Below, piece by piece: positions 45,406 through 52,597 of a stretch of 64,000 bases of DNA. A program made the translations under genes and the position numbers. Position 1 is the stretch's first letter, and every line of letters starts with the position of its first letter. The stretch comes from Actinomadura rifamycini DSM 43936. GTDB taxonomy: Bacteria; Actinomycetota; Actinomycetes; Streptosporangiales; Streptosporangiaceae. The notes beneath the pieces are model-generated. The model had not been told where the DNA came from, did no database searches, and was given only the letters and a program-made list of their open reading frames with translations. The stretch lies in contig NZ_AULB01000007.1 in the NCBI RefSeq assembly GCF_000425065.1, positions 248,001 through 312,000 of the forward strand. Reading direction: 5' to 3'.

Positions 45406-45433
45406 CGGGCCCGCGGCCGGCGCCGCGGGCCCG
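45406..45433. terminator. Hairpin between convergent lipase and phospholipase-D genes
   Basis: CGGGCCCGCGGC and GCCGCGGGCCCG form a perfect 12-bp stem with a CGGC loop, six bases past the lipase stop and six before the next stop. Bidirectional terminator candidate. Confidence 0.6.
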
Positions 45434-45438
45434 GCGGC

Positions 45439-46644
45439 TCACAGGAAGCGGCGGATGGGGACGACCGACGCCTCCATCGCGCGGTGCACGACCCCCCGCC
45501 GCCGCCAGCGCCCCGGCTCGACGGGATCGCTGACCGCCAGGTCCCGGGTGAAGTGCTCGTCCAGCTGCGCGGTCACCTCCCGGTCGATGACGGCGAGCAT
45601 GATCTCCTCGTCGTGGTCGAGGGACCGCCGGTTGATGTTCGTCGAGCCGATCAGCGACGCCGTCCCGTCCATCGTGATGATCTTCGTGTGCAGCATGGAC
45701 GGCCGGAACTGCGCGATCCGCACCCCCGCGTCCAGCAGCTCGTCGTAGTGCCGCTGCCCCGCGAGCCTGCTGACCCGCTTGTCGGCGTGCCGCCCGGGCA
45801 GCAGGATCTCGACCGCCACGCCGCGGCGCGCCGTCCGGCACAGCAGGTCGGTGAAGTAGTCGTCCGGCGCGAAGTAGGCCGTCGCCAGCCGCAGCCGGTG
45901 CTGCGCCGACTCCAGCACCACCCGGATCAGGGTCTGCATGTCCTGCCACCCCATGCTGGCCGAGCCCCGCACCACCTGGACGACCGCGTCCCCCGCGGGT
46001 TCGTGCGGGCGGAACCGGTCGCGCTCGTCGAACAGCTCGTCGTGGCACTCGGCCCAGTTCTGCGCGAACCCCGCGGCGATGCCGTCCACGGCGGGGCCGC
46101 GCACCCGCACGTGGGTGTCGCGCCACTCGCCGCTGTCGCGGGCGTCGCCCTTCCACTCGTCGGCGATGCCCACCCCGCCGGTGAACGCCGTGTGCTCGTC
46201 CACGATCAGGACCTTGCGGTGGCACCGGTGGTTCTGCTTGAACGGCGACAGGTACGGCGGCCTCCGGAACCAGGCGACCGTCACCCCCGCCGCGTCCATC
46301 GCGTCCAGCAGCTCCTTCTCGATCGGGTGGCTGCCGAAGCCGTCCAGCAGCAGCCGCACCCGCACGCCCGCGCGGGCGCGGTCCGCCAGCGCGCGGGCGA
46401 ACCGGCTCGCGATGTCGCCCCGCCAGTACACGTACGTCATCATGTCGACGGTGTGCTCGGCGGACGCGATGGCGTCCAGCATCGCGGGGAAGATCTCGTC
46501 GCCGTTGCGCAGCGGCTCCACCGCGTTGCCCTCGGTCGCGGCGACCCCGAGCAGCCGCTCCAGCCGCCGCCGCAGTCGCACCGCCTTGGCGCCCGGCTCC
46601 CCGGCGCCGCCCGGCGCGGCCCCGTCCAGGGTGATCGACGTCAT
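45439..46644 (-). CDS. Phospholipase D-like/cardiolipin synthase-type protein
   Basis: 401 residues with two HKD motifs: HRCHRKVLIVDEHTAFTGGVGIADEW near residue 140 and HTKIITMDGTASLIGSTNINRRSLDHDEE near 325. The N-terminal part lacks the two membrane helices of classical cardiolipin synthase, so a soluble or peripheral phosphatidyltransferase or phospholipase is likely. ATG start with GGGAGGACGC. It shares a minus-strand unit with the small membrane protein at 46674, 29 bases upstream. Confidence 0.92.
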   Translation of the reverse strand: MTSITLDGAAPGGAGEPGAKAVRLRRRLERLLGVAATEGNAVEPLRNGDEIFPAMLDAIASAEHTVDMMTYVYWRGDIASRFARALADRARAGVRVRLLLDGFGSHPIEKELLDAMDAAGVTVAWFRRPPYLSPFKQNHRCHRKVLIVDEHTAFTGGVGIADEWKGDARDSGEWRDTHVRVRGPAVDGIAAGFAQNWAECHDELFDERDRFRPHEPAGDAVVQVVRGSASMGWQDMQTLIRVVLESAQHRLRLATAYFAPDDYFTDLLCRTARRGVAVEILLPGRHADKRVSRLAGQRHYDELLDAGVRIAQFRPSMLHTKIITMDGTASLIGSTNINRRSLDHDEEIMLAVIDREVTAQLDEHFTRDLAVSDPVEPGRWRRRGVVHRAMEASVVPIRRFL

Positions 46645-46673
46645 GCGTCCTCCCGCGTCGTCGGTGTCGGTGG

Positions 46674-46916
46674 TCAGAACGGTGAGCGGAACCGGGCCCG
46701 GCGCCCCGCGGCCCCGCTGCGGCCGACGGCCCGCGACGAGGACCGGAACGGCTTGCTCAGCAGGCGCCCGAGCGGACCCGGCGCCGAGGACCCCGCCCGC
46801 GATCCGAACCCCAGCGCCCGCTGGGTCCCCCGCTGCGGATGCCGCGACAGCCTCGGCAGCAGGAACGCCAGCACCAGCAGCACCGCGCACACGCCCACGA
46901 TGGCGACGACCGCCAT
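46674..46916 (-). CDS. Small membrane protein (DUF6411-like)
   Basis: 80 residues. One hydrophobic helix at about 2-22 (AVVAIVGVCAVLLVLAFLLP) is followed by a basic tail LSRHPQRGTQRALGFGSRAG and a run GRLLSKPFRSSSRAVGRSGAAGRR. I recall this pattern as a conserved actinobacterial family (DUF6411), without known function. ATG with GGAAGGGGC upstream. It probably shares a transcript with the phospholipase-D-like gene. Confidence 0.7.
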   Translation of the reverse strand: MAVVAIVGVCAVLLVLAFLLPRLSRHPQRGTQRALGFGSRAGSSAPGPLGRLLSKPFRSSSRAVGRSGAAGRRARFRSPF

Positions 46917-47051
46917 GTTCTCGCCCCTTCCGGAGATGTCCTCAACGTCTGGCGACGCTTTACCCCAGACAAACAAAGACATTCCGCCCGATCGACCTCA
47001 CCGGTCAGGGGCGGGACGCTCCGTTGAGCGCGGCGACCGGCGGCGCGATCG

Positions 47052-47384
47052 TCAGGCGACCTTCCAGGTGCGGTCACCAAGGGTGGCCACCAGGTCCAGA
47101 TGACCACCGAGCGCGGTGACGTAGTCGCGCACGACGTCGACCCCCGACACCTCGCCGTGCTCGATCTTCGAGATCCGGGCCTGGCTCACACCGAGCAGCT
47201 CGGCCAGTTCGGCCTGGGTCACACCGGCGGCCTTGCGGATCTCGGCAAGCTGGAAGCCGCGAACGTACGCCTCTCGCCGAGCACGCGCCGCGGCCCGGCC
47301 GGCCGCCCTTTCCTCCTCGCTGCGAGGATCCAGCGCCGCCGCCTCCGCCTTGACCTCCGACCACTTCTTGAAGTTCGTACTCAT
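47052..47384 (-). CDS. XRE-family antitoxin, HigA-like
   Basis: 110 residues. The helix-turn-helix is at about residues 43-100 (QLAEIRKAAGVTQAELAELLGVSQARISKIEHGEVSGVDVVRDYVTALGGHLDLVATLGD), the second type of HTH found in HigA antitoxins of the HigBA order. The ATG overlaps the toxin stop as ATGA, preceded by GGAGGAGGAC. Its partner toxin has lost its N-terminus (47381-47539), so the antitoxin is probably now only an autoregulator. Confidence 0.9.
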   Translation of the reverse strand: MSTNFKKWSEVKAEAAALDPRSEEERAAGRAAARARREAYVRGFQLAEIRKAAGVTQAELAELLGVSQARISKIEHGEVSGVDVVRDYVTALGGHLDLVATLGDRTWKVA

Positions 47385-47539
47385 CCGTCCTCCTCCTTCA
47401 AGGCGATCAGGTGCTCCGTAAAGCGCTCGTCGGCCAGCGGGATGGACTCTTTGTACCAGTTCTCCCAGTTGCCCTCCTTGTCGCCCGCCACGAGGAAGAT
47501 CGCTTCGCGTACGGGGTCAAAGCACACAAGAATAACCAT
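47381..47539 (-). pseudogene. Truncated HigB-like toxin
   Basis: 52 residues beginning MVILVCFDPVREAIFLVAGD and continuing KEGNWENWYKESIPLADERF to TEHLIALKEEDG. This is the C-terminal half of a HigB/Gp49-type mRNA interferase (usual length 110-125); the LVAGDKxGNW-xxWY segment is diagnostic. Upstream in the same frame only about 11 more codons are open before a TAG, and the monooxygenase stop lies 50 bases away, so the N-terminal half has been deleted. The stop overlaps the antitoxin start (ATGA), as in the intact module. Confidence 0.7.
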
Positions 47540-47588
47540 AAGGTTATGTCGCCCAGCGCGACTTCGCGACTACCGATGGTGCGGCGGG

Positions 47589-48755
47589 TCAGACGAGGTT
47601 GTCTTCGATGGCGAGGCCGAACTCGCCGCGGCCGTACATGGACAGGGCGCGCTCGACGTCGTTGGCGACGTGGACGCTGCCCGCGTGGGCGTCGCGCCAG
47701 GCGCGCTCGATCACGTGGCCGCGGCGCAGCGAGTTGCCGCCGGCGGTCTTGAACAGGATGTCGATGGCCTCGATGGCGCGCTCGGTGCCGCGCACCTGGT
47801 CGCGGCGGGCGCGCAGGCGGAGCTCCATCGGGATCTCCTCGCCGCGCACCGCGTGGGCGTGCACGTCCCGCATGTTGCGTTCGGTCTGCAGGACGGCCGC
47901 GTCGATCTCCGAGGCGGCGCGGGCCACCGCGACCTGCGCGAACTCGTCCTCGACGAAGCGGCCGCCGCCGAGGCTCAGCCGGATCCGGTCGCGCATCTGC
48001 GCCACGTACGAGCGGTAGCAGCCCGCGGCCATCCCGATGACGCTGGACGAGACCGTCGTGGTGAAGACCGTGCCGAACGGGAGCCGGTAGAGGGGGCCGG
48101 TGTTGACCTTGCGGCCGGGGGCGCGCAGGCGCGCCTGGTCGTAGTTGCGCATCGCGCGGTGCGCCGGGACGAACGCGCGCTCGACGACGATGTCGTCGCT
48201 GGCGGTGCCGCGCAGGCCCATCGAGTCCCAGACCCGGCGGATCTCGTAGTCGGCGCGGGGCAGCAGGACGGTCATGAAGTCGACGGGGCGGCCCTCGGCG
48301 CCGACGACGAGCCCGCCGAGCAGCACCCAGGACGCGAACTCGCAGCCGGACGAGAACGCCCACCGGCCCGAGATCTCGAAGCCGTCCTCGACGGGGGTGA
48401 GCCGGCCGATCGGGGCGTAGGAGGAGGCGATGAGGGTGTCCGGGCCGGCGGCCCACACCTCGCGCTGCGCGGCGTCGGGGAACAGGCCGAGGTGCCACGA
48501 GTGGACGCCGAGGACGGCCGCGACCCAGCCGGTGGAGCCGCAGGCGCCGGAGATCTCCCGGACGGCGGCGTAGAACTCGACGGGGTCGCCCTCGGCGCCG
48601 CCGTACCGGGCGGGCTGCAACAGCCGGAACACGCCCGCGTCGGTCAGCTTCCTGATGGTGTCGGCGGGGATGCGGCCCTTCTCGTCCACGGTCCGGGCCC
48701 GCTCGTCGATGCCCGGCAGCAGCCCGCGCACGGCGTCCAGGACCTCACTGCTCAT
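47589..48755 (-). CDS. hsaA: Flavin-dependent monooxygenase, HsaA-like
   Basis: 388 residues in the acyl-CoA-dehydrogenase fold of group D flavin monooxygenases. HsaA hydroxylates 3-HSA, the aromatic product of steroid ring opening, to the catechol 3,4-DHSA with reduced flavin from a reductase. It follows HsaA of M. tuberculosis (394 residues) throughout: CGSTGWVAAVLGVHSWHLGLF near 70, SSYAPIGRLTPVEDGFEISGRWAFSSGCEFASWVLLGG near 110, LRARRDQVRGTERAIEAIDILF near 320 and WRDAHAGSVHVANDVERA near 355. Start ATG after GGAG. Divergent from kshA. No HsaB reductase is in the window. Confidence 0.9.
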   Translation of the reverse strand: MSSEVLDAVRGLLPGIDERARTVDEKGRIPADTIRKLTDAGVFRLLQPARYGGAEGDPVEFYAAVREISGACGSTGWVAAVLGVHSWHLGLFPDAAQREVWAAGPDTLIASSYAPIGRLTPVEDGFEISGRWAFSSGCEFASWVLLGGLVVGAEGRPVDFMTVLLPRADYEIRRVWDSMGLRGTASDDIVVERAFVPAHRAMRNYDQARLRAPGRKVNTGPLYRLPFGTVFTTTVSSSVIGMAAGCYRSYVAQMRDRIRLSLGGGRFVEDEFAQVAVARAASEIDAAVLQTERNMRDVHAHAVRGEEIPMELRLRARRDQVRGTERAIEAIDILFKTAGGNSLRRGHVIERAWRDAHAGSVHVANDVERALSMYGRGEFGLAIEDNLV

Positions 48756-48825
48756 CCGCCCGCTCCTGTCCTCCTCGTCCGGTTCGTGCAGGACACCACG
48801 GGGGCCGGACGGGCGCGCGGAGGCG

Positions 48826-48840
48826 TCCCGGCCAGCGGGA
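48826..48840. promoter_or_regulatory. 15-bp palindromic operator, copy 7 (weaker)
   Basis: TCCCGGCCAGCGGGA, 13 of 15 matches to TCCCRCTSAGYGGGA, between the divergent HsaA-like gene and kshA. Both outer half-sites (TCCCG, GCGGGA) are kept. Confidence 0.45.
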
Positions 48841-48913
48841 CCGGGCCCCGGACGGCGTGACCTGCGACATAGCGTGCGAACCATCTCGTCCATAGCCGAA
48901 GGGATGATCCACC

Positions 48914-50074
48914 GTGACCGCTGCCGAGTCGGACGCGATCCGCCGCATCGAGGCCGAGGCGATTTCCAGCCGGTTCGCCCGAGGATGGCACTGCCTGGGC
49001 CTCGCCGAGAAGTTCAAGGACGGCAAGCCGCACACGATCAACGGGTTCGGCCAGAAGCTCGTGGTCTTCATGGGCGAGGACGGCAAGATCAACGTGCTGG
49101 ACGGCTACTGCCGGCACATGGGCGGGGACCTGTCCCAGGGCACCGTCAAGGGCAACACGATCGCGTGCCCGTTCCACGACTGGCGCTGGGGCGGCGACGG
49201 CCGCTGCAAGGGCATCCCGTACTCGCGTCGGGTGCCGCTGCGCGCGCGCACGGCCGCCTGGCCGACCATGGAGAAGAACCAGCTCCTGTTCGTCTGGAAC
49301 GACCCCGAGGGCAAGCAGCCCCCGGCGGACGTCACGATCCCCGTCATCGAGGGCGCCACCCGCGACGACTGGACCGACTGGCGCTGGACGGAGCAGATCG
49401 TCCACACCAACGCGCGCGAGGTCATCGACAACGTCGTCGACATGGCGCACTTCTTCTACATCCACCAGTCGTTCCCGACGTACTTCAAGAACGTCTTCGA
49501 GGGCCAGACGGCCACGCAGATCATGAAGGGCGTGACGCGGGAGGACTCGCGGCGGCAGCGCGAGGGCAGCGGCGGGGGCGGCGGGCCGCGGATGCTCGGC
49601 AACACCTCGGTCGCGACCTACCACGGGCCGTCCTTCATGATCGACGAGCTCACGTACCACTACGAGGGCTACGACCTGAAGTCCGTCCTGATCAACTGCC
49701 ACTACCCGATCGACGAGAACTCGTTCTCGCTGCACTCGGGGATCATCGTCCAGCACAGCGAGGCGCTGCCGCCCGCGGCCGCCGAGGCGACCGCGGAGAA
49801 GCTGTCCACGTTCATCCTGGCGGGCTTCCAGCAGGACGTCGAGATCTGGAAGAACAAGACCCGCATCGACAACCCGCTGCTGTGCGAGGAGGACGGCCCC
49901 GTCTACCAGCTCCGCCGCTGGTACCAGCAGTTCTACGTGGACGTCGCCGACGTCGAGCCGGAGATGACCGACCGGTTCGAGTACGAGATCGACACCACCC
50001 GGCCGGTCGAGTCGTGGAAGAAGGAGGTCGAGGAGAACCTCGCCCGCCTGGACGCGGCGGAGGCCACGGCGTGA
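48914..50074 (+). CDS. kshA: 3-Ketosteroid 9alpha-monooxygenase, oxygenase component
   Basis: 386 residues, the same length as KshA of M. tuberculosis. It hydroxylates C9 of 3-ketosteroids, which with KstD opens ring B. The Rieske [2Fe-2S] ligands are Cys66, His68, Cys85 and His88 (CRHMGGDLSQGTVKGNTIACPFHDW). The mononuclear iron site has His179 and His184 with Asp176 (NVVDMAHFFYIHQ). Closing segments QQDVEIWKNKTRIDNPLLCEEDGPVYQLRRWYQQFYVDVADV match KshA closely. A Gly-rich loop near 215 (EGSGGGGGPRM) is unusual. GTG start. The KshB reductase is not in the window. Confidence 0.95.
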   Translation: MTAAESDAIRRIEAEAISSRFARGWHCLGLAEKFKDGKPHTINGFGQKLVVFMGEDGKINVLDGYCRHMGGDLSQGTVKGNTIACPFHDWRWGGDGRCKGIPYSRRVPLRARTAAWPTMEKNQLLFVWNDPEGKQPPADVTIPVIEGATRDDWTDWRWTEQIVHTNAREVIDNVVDMAHFFYIHQSFPTYFKNVFEGQTATQIMKGVTREDSRRQREGSGGGGGPRMLGNTSVATYHGPSFMIDELTYHYEGYDLKSVLINCHYPIDENSFSLHSGIIVQHSEALPPAAAEATAEKLSTFILAGFQQDVEIWKNKTRIDNPLLCEEDGPVYQLRRWYQQFYVDVADVEPEMTDRFEYEIDTTRPVESWKKEVEENLARLDAAEATA

Positions 50075-50313
50075 CGGTGCGGTCCGACGAGCGGCTGGAC
50101 GGGGCGCCGATGCGTCCCGTCCGCTGCCGCCGCTGCGCCGGCGAGGTGCTGGCCCGCAAGTCCAGCTGGGAGCAGACCAGCATCCAGTGGACGGCCGAGG
50201 CGCGGGCCGCGTGCACCGGACTGGACGAGGACGAGCACGGGACGTGCCCGGCGCTGCGCTCGGCCATCCAGGAGGCGGCGCTCACCGGCGGCATCGAGGT
50301 CCTCGATGACTGA
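50071..50313 (+). CDS. Small four-cysteine protein coupled to kshA
   Basis: 80 residues. It starts at a GTG that overlaps the kshA stop (GTGA), so it is translated with KshA. Cysteines at 19, 22, 48 and 59 (RCRRCAGEVLARKSSWEQTS, AACTGL, GTCPALR) form a CxxC plus two spaced Cys, fitting a zinc ribbon or an iron-sulphur site. The motif KSSWEQTSIQWTAEA with GTCPALRSAIQEA resembles a small conserved actinobacterial protein found beside steroid or aromatic oxygenases. Function unknown; an electron carrier or assembly factor for KshA is possible. It overlaps the start of the next SDR by 8 bases. Confidence 0.75.
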   Translation: MTVRSDERLDGAPMRPVRCRRCAGEVLARKSSWEQTSIQWTAEARAACTGLDEDEHGTCPALRSAIQEAALTGGIEVLDD

Positions 50314-51118
50314 CCCGCCCCCGGGCCGGCTGGCCGGGCGGGTCGCGGTCGTGACGGGCGCCGGGGACGGCATCGGCCGGGGCGTCGCGCGCCGGTTCGC
50401 CGCCGAGGGCGCGCGCGTCGTCGTCGCCGAGCTGGACGCGGCCGCCGGTGCGCGGGTCGCCGCCGAGCTGGCCGACGAGTTCGGCGCCGAGGCCCGGTTC
50501 GTCCCCACCGACGTGACGGTGCGGTCGCAGGTCGAGGCGATGGTCGCGGCGGCCGTCGACACGTGGGGCTCCGTGGACGTCCTGGTGAACAACGCGTGGG
50601 GCGCGGGCACGGTCGGGCGGGTCGAGCACAAGACGGACGAGCAGCTCGCGCGGGGCTTCGCGATGGGCTACTACGGGCCGCTGTGGGCGATGCAGGCCGC
50701 GTTCCCGCACATGCGGGCGCGCGGCTGGGGCCGCGTTATCAACATGTGCTCGCTCAACGGCGTCAACGCGCACATGGGCACGCTGGAGTACAACTCCGCC
50801 AAGGAGGCGCTCCGGACGCTGACCCGGACCGCGGCGCGCGAGTGGGCGCCGACGGGCGTCGTCGTCAACGCGGTCTGCCCGGGCGCGAAGAGCGCCGCGT
50901 TCCGCCGGACGGTCGCGGAGCACCCGGAGATCGAGGCGGCGGCCGACGCCGCCAACCCGATGGGCCGGCTCGGCGACCCGGAGGACGACATCGCGCCGGT
51001 CGCGCTGTTCCTGGCGAGCGAGGACGCCCGCTACCTGACCGGCAACACGCTGTTCGCGGACGGCGGTGCGCACATCAACGGGGTCTCCTGGACCCCCGAT
51101 CTGGACGGAGAAGGATGA
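50306..51118 (+). CDS. Short-chain dehydrogenase/reductase
   Basis: 270 residues. Cofactor motif TGAGDGIGRGVARRFAAEGARVVVAELD at 17-44, NNAWGAG near 96, active-site Ser in INMCSLNGVNAHMGTLEYNSAKEAL with YNSAK near 160, and a C-terminal TGNTLFADGGAHINGVSW. It belongs to the same SDR type as that at 8538 (NNAxxG and the large PxxAFxxA helix). Fourth in the kshA operon order: kshA, four-Cys protein, this SDR, next SDR. Substrate presumably a hydroxysteroid or hydroxyacyl intermediate. Confidence 0.9.
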   Translation: MTDPPPGRLAGRVAVVTGAGDGIGRGVARRFAAEGARVVVAELDAAAGARVAAELADEFGAEARFVPTDVTVRSQVEAMVAAAVDTWGSVDVLVNNAWGAGTVGRVEHKTDEQLARGFAMGYYGPLWAMQAAFPHMRARGWGRVINMCSLNGVNAHMGTLEYNSAKEALRTLTRTAAREWAPTGVVVNAVCPGAKSAAFRRTVAEHPEIEAAADAANPMGRLGDPEDDIAPVALFLASEDARYLTGNTLFADGGAHINGVSWTPDLDGEG

Positions 51119-51909
51119 TCGAGAAGTACGGGCCGTGGGCCGTCATCGCGGGCGGTTCGGAGGGGGTCGGCGCCGCGTTCGCGCACCGGCTGGCCGACGC
51201 GGGGGTCAACCTCGTGCTCATCGCCCGCAAGCCCGGCCCGCTCGCCGAGACGGCCGCGTCCGTCCGGGCCAAGGGCGTGGAGGTCCGCACGCTGGAGCTC
51301 GACCTGGTCGCGCCCGAGCCGCTGAAGGCGGTCCGGGAGGTCACCGACGGCCTCGAGGTCGGGCTGCTGGTCTTCAACGCGGGCGCGAACAGCTACGGGC
51401 ACGAGTTCGTCACCGGCGACCTCGACCGCTTCCAGGGCGTCATCGACCTGAACATCACCGCGCAGCTCGCGCTGACCCGCCACTTCGCCGCGCCGATGAA
51501 GGAGCGCGGGCGCGGCGGCATCCTGCTCGTGGGGTCGCTCGCCGGGTACATGGGGCAGGCGCAGATCAGCGTGTACTCGGCGGTCAAGGCGTTCGGGCGG
51601 GTGTTCGCCGAGGGCCTGTGGCTGGAGCTCCGCGAGCACGGCGTGGACGTCCTGGAGCTGGTGCTCGGCGTCACGCGCACGCCCGCGATGGAGCGCGCGG
51701 GCCTCAACATGGACATCCCGGGCCTGAACGTCGCCGAACCGGACGACGTCGCCCGCGAGGGCCTCGAGCACCTCGGCGACGGCCCGGTCTGGGTCGCGGG
51801 CGGCAACTACGAGGCGGCGCAGAAGCGCAGCGGGTTCCCGCGCTCGGCGAAGGTCGCGGGCGCGCACGAGGCGATGAAGCGGATGCTTCCGAAGGAATCC
51901 GGCGAGTAG
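51115..51909 (+). CDS. Short-chain dehydrogenase of the 17beta-HSD12/DltE-like type
   Basis: 264 residues. The cofactor motif is AVIAGGSEGVGAAFAHRLADAGVNLVLIARKPGPLAE at 9-45, a GGSEGxG variant, with FNAGANSYG near 88, LLVGSLAGYMGQAQISVYSAVKAF (YSAVK) near 155 and a C-terminus without the usual DGG. This pattern is that of the cytosolic ketoacyl/17beta-HSD12-like SDRs. The ATG overlaps the preceding stop as ATGA. Last gene of the kshA operon. Confidence 0.9.
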   Translation: MIEKYGPWAVIAGGSEGVGAAFAHRLADAGVNLVLIARKPGPLAETAASVRAKGVEVRTLELDLVAPEPLKAVREVTDGLEVGLLVFNAGANSYGHEFVTGDLDRFQGVIDLNITAQLALTRHFAAPMKERGRGGILLVGSLAGYMGQAQISVYSAVKAFGRVFAEGLWLELREHGVDVLELVLGVTRTPAMERAGLNMDIPGLNVAEPDDVAREGLEHLGDGPVWVAGGNYEAAQKRSGFPRSAKVAGAHEAMKRMLPKESGE

Positions 51910-52054
51910 GCCGGGGCCGCCGGCGGCGGAGGGCTCACCGCCCCGCGCACGACGTTTACGTAGCGCAATTGGTTGACCACGTTATGTGTTGACTTTGGGG
52001 TCGCCGCGGGATGTGATTCATGGTGATCATCCATGTGATTCCGGAGGTGTCACC
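51910..52054. promoter_or_regulatory. AT-richer promoter with repeats before the secreted beta-trefoil protein
   Basis: The gap contains TTGACC and TTGACT -35-like boxes (51973 and 51989), two direct copies of ATGTGATTC at 52011-52019 and 52033-52041, 22 bases apart, and a CATGGTGATCA/TCCATG near-palindrome between them. It is clearly less GC-rich than its surroundings and ends in GGAGGTGTCACC before the ATG. Confidence 0.4.
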
Positions 52055-52549
52055 ATGCGTTTTCGCATGCCCGCAGCCCTTTCCGCCGCCCTTTCCGTCG
52101 GTCTCGGCGGTGCCGCGCTCGTCCTGACGGGCCCGGCCGCGTCCGCCGAGCCGTACCCGCCGGGCGACTACCGGATCCGGACCGACCACGGCGGCCGCTG
52201 CCTGAACGGCCCGGCGGCGGCCGACGCCCGCGGCACGGTCGGGCCGTGCGGCACCGTCTGGCGGTTCCGGCTCATGTCGGACGGCATCCAGATCATCCGC
52301 GCGGCCCCGGACGACTGCCTGGGCGTCTCGCCGCGGAAGGTGTGGCCGCGCAACGTCGCGGTCCGGTCCTGCGAGAAGGAGCCGACGCTCTGGTACGCGA
52401 CGCACGCGGGCGGCGGCCGCTACCTGATCTCGCTCGCGAGCGACGGGCAGCTCCTCACCTGGCACGAGAGCGAGCAGCACGCCCAGCTGGTGCCCGAGCG
52501 GCCCGACCACGACCACCAGCTCTGGACGTTCGAGCCCGCCGGCTCCTGA
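52055..52549 (+). CDS. Secreted beta-trefoil (ricin-like) protein
   Basis: 164 residues. A clear signal peptide (MRFRMPAALSAALSVGLGGA...ASA, about 32 residues) precedes a domain with QxW-like motifs characteristic of RICIN-type beta-trefoils (GRCLNGPAAADARGTVGPCGTVWRFR; DDCLGVSPRKVWPRNVAVRSCEKEPTLWYATH; PDHDHQLWTFEP). Paired cysteines suggest disulphides. No catalytic domain is present, so carbohydrate binding or inhibition is the likely role. It converges on the FadD17-like ligase. Confidence 0.8.
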   Translation: MRFRMPAALSAALSVGLGGAALVLTGPAASAEPYPPGDYRIRTDHGGRCLNGPAAADARGTVGPCGTVWRFRLMSDGIQIIRAAPDDCLGVSPRKVWPRNVAVRSCEKEPTLWYATHAGGGRYLISLASDGQLLTWHESEQHAQLVPERPDHDHQLWTFEPAGS

Positions 52550-52560
52550 CCGCCGGCCAC

Positions 52561-52590
52561 CGACCGGCGGGCGCCCGACCGGCGGGCGCC
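52561..52590. repeat. 15-bp tandem duplication between convergent genes
   Basis: CGACCGGCGGGCGCC occurs twice head to tail at 52561-52575 and 52576-52590, immediately before the FadD17-like stop. Each unit contains GGGCGCCC, so it can also fold into GC hairpins that may terminate both genes. Confidence 0.6.
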
Positions 52591-52597
52591 CGGGCCG

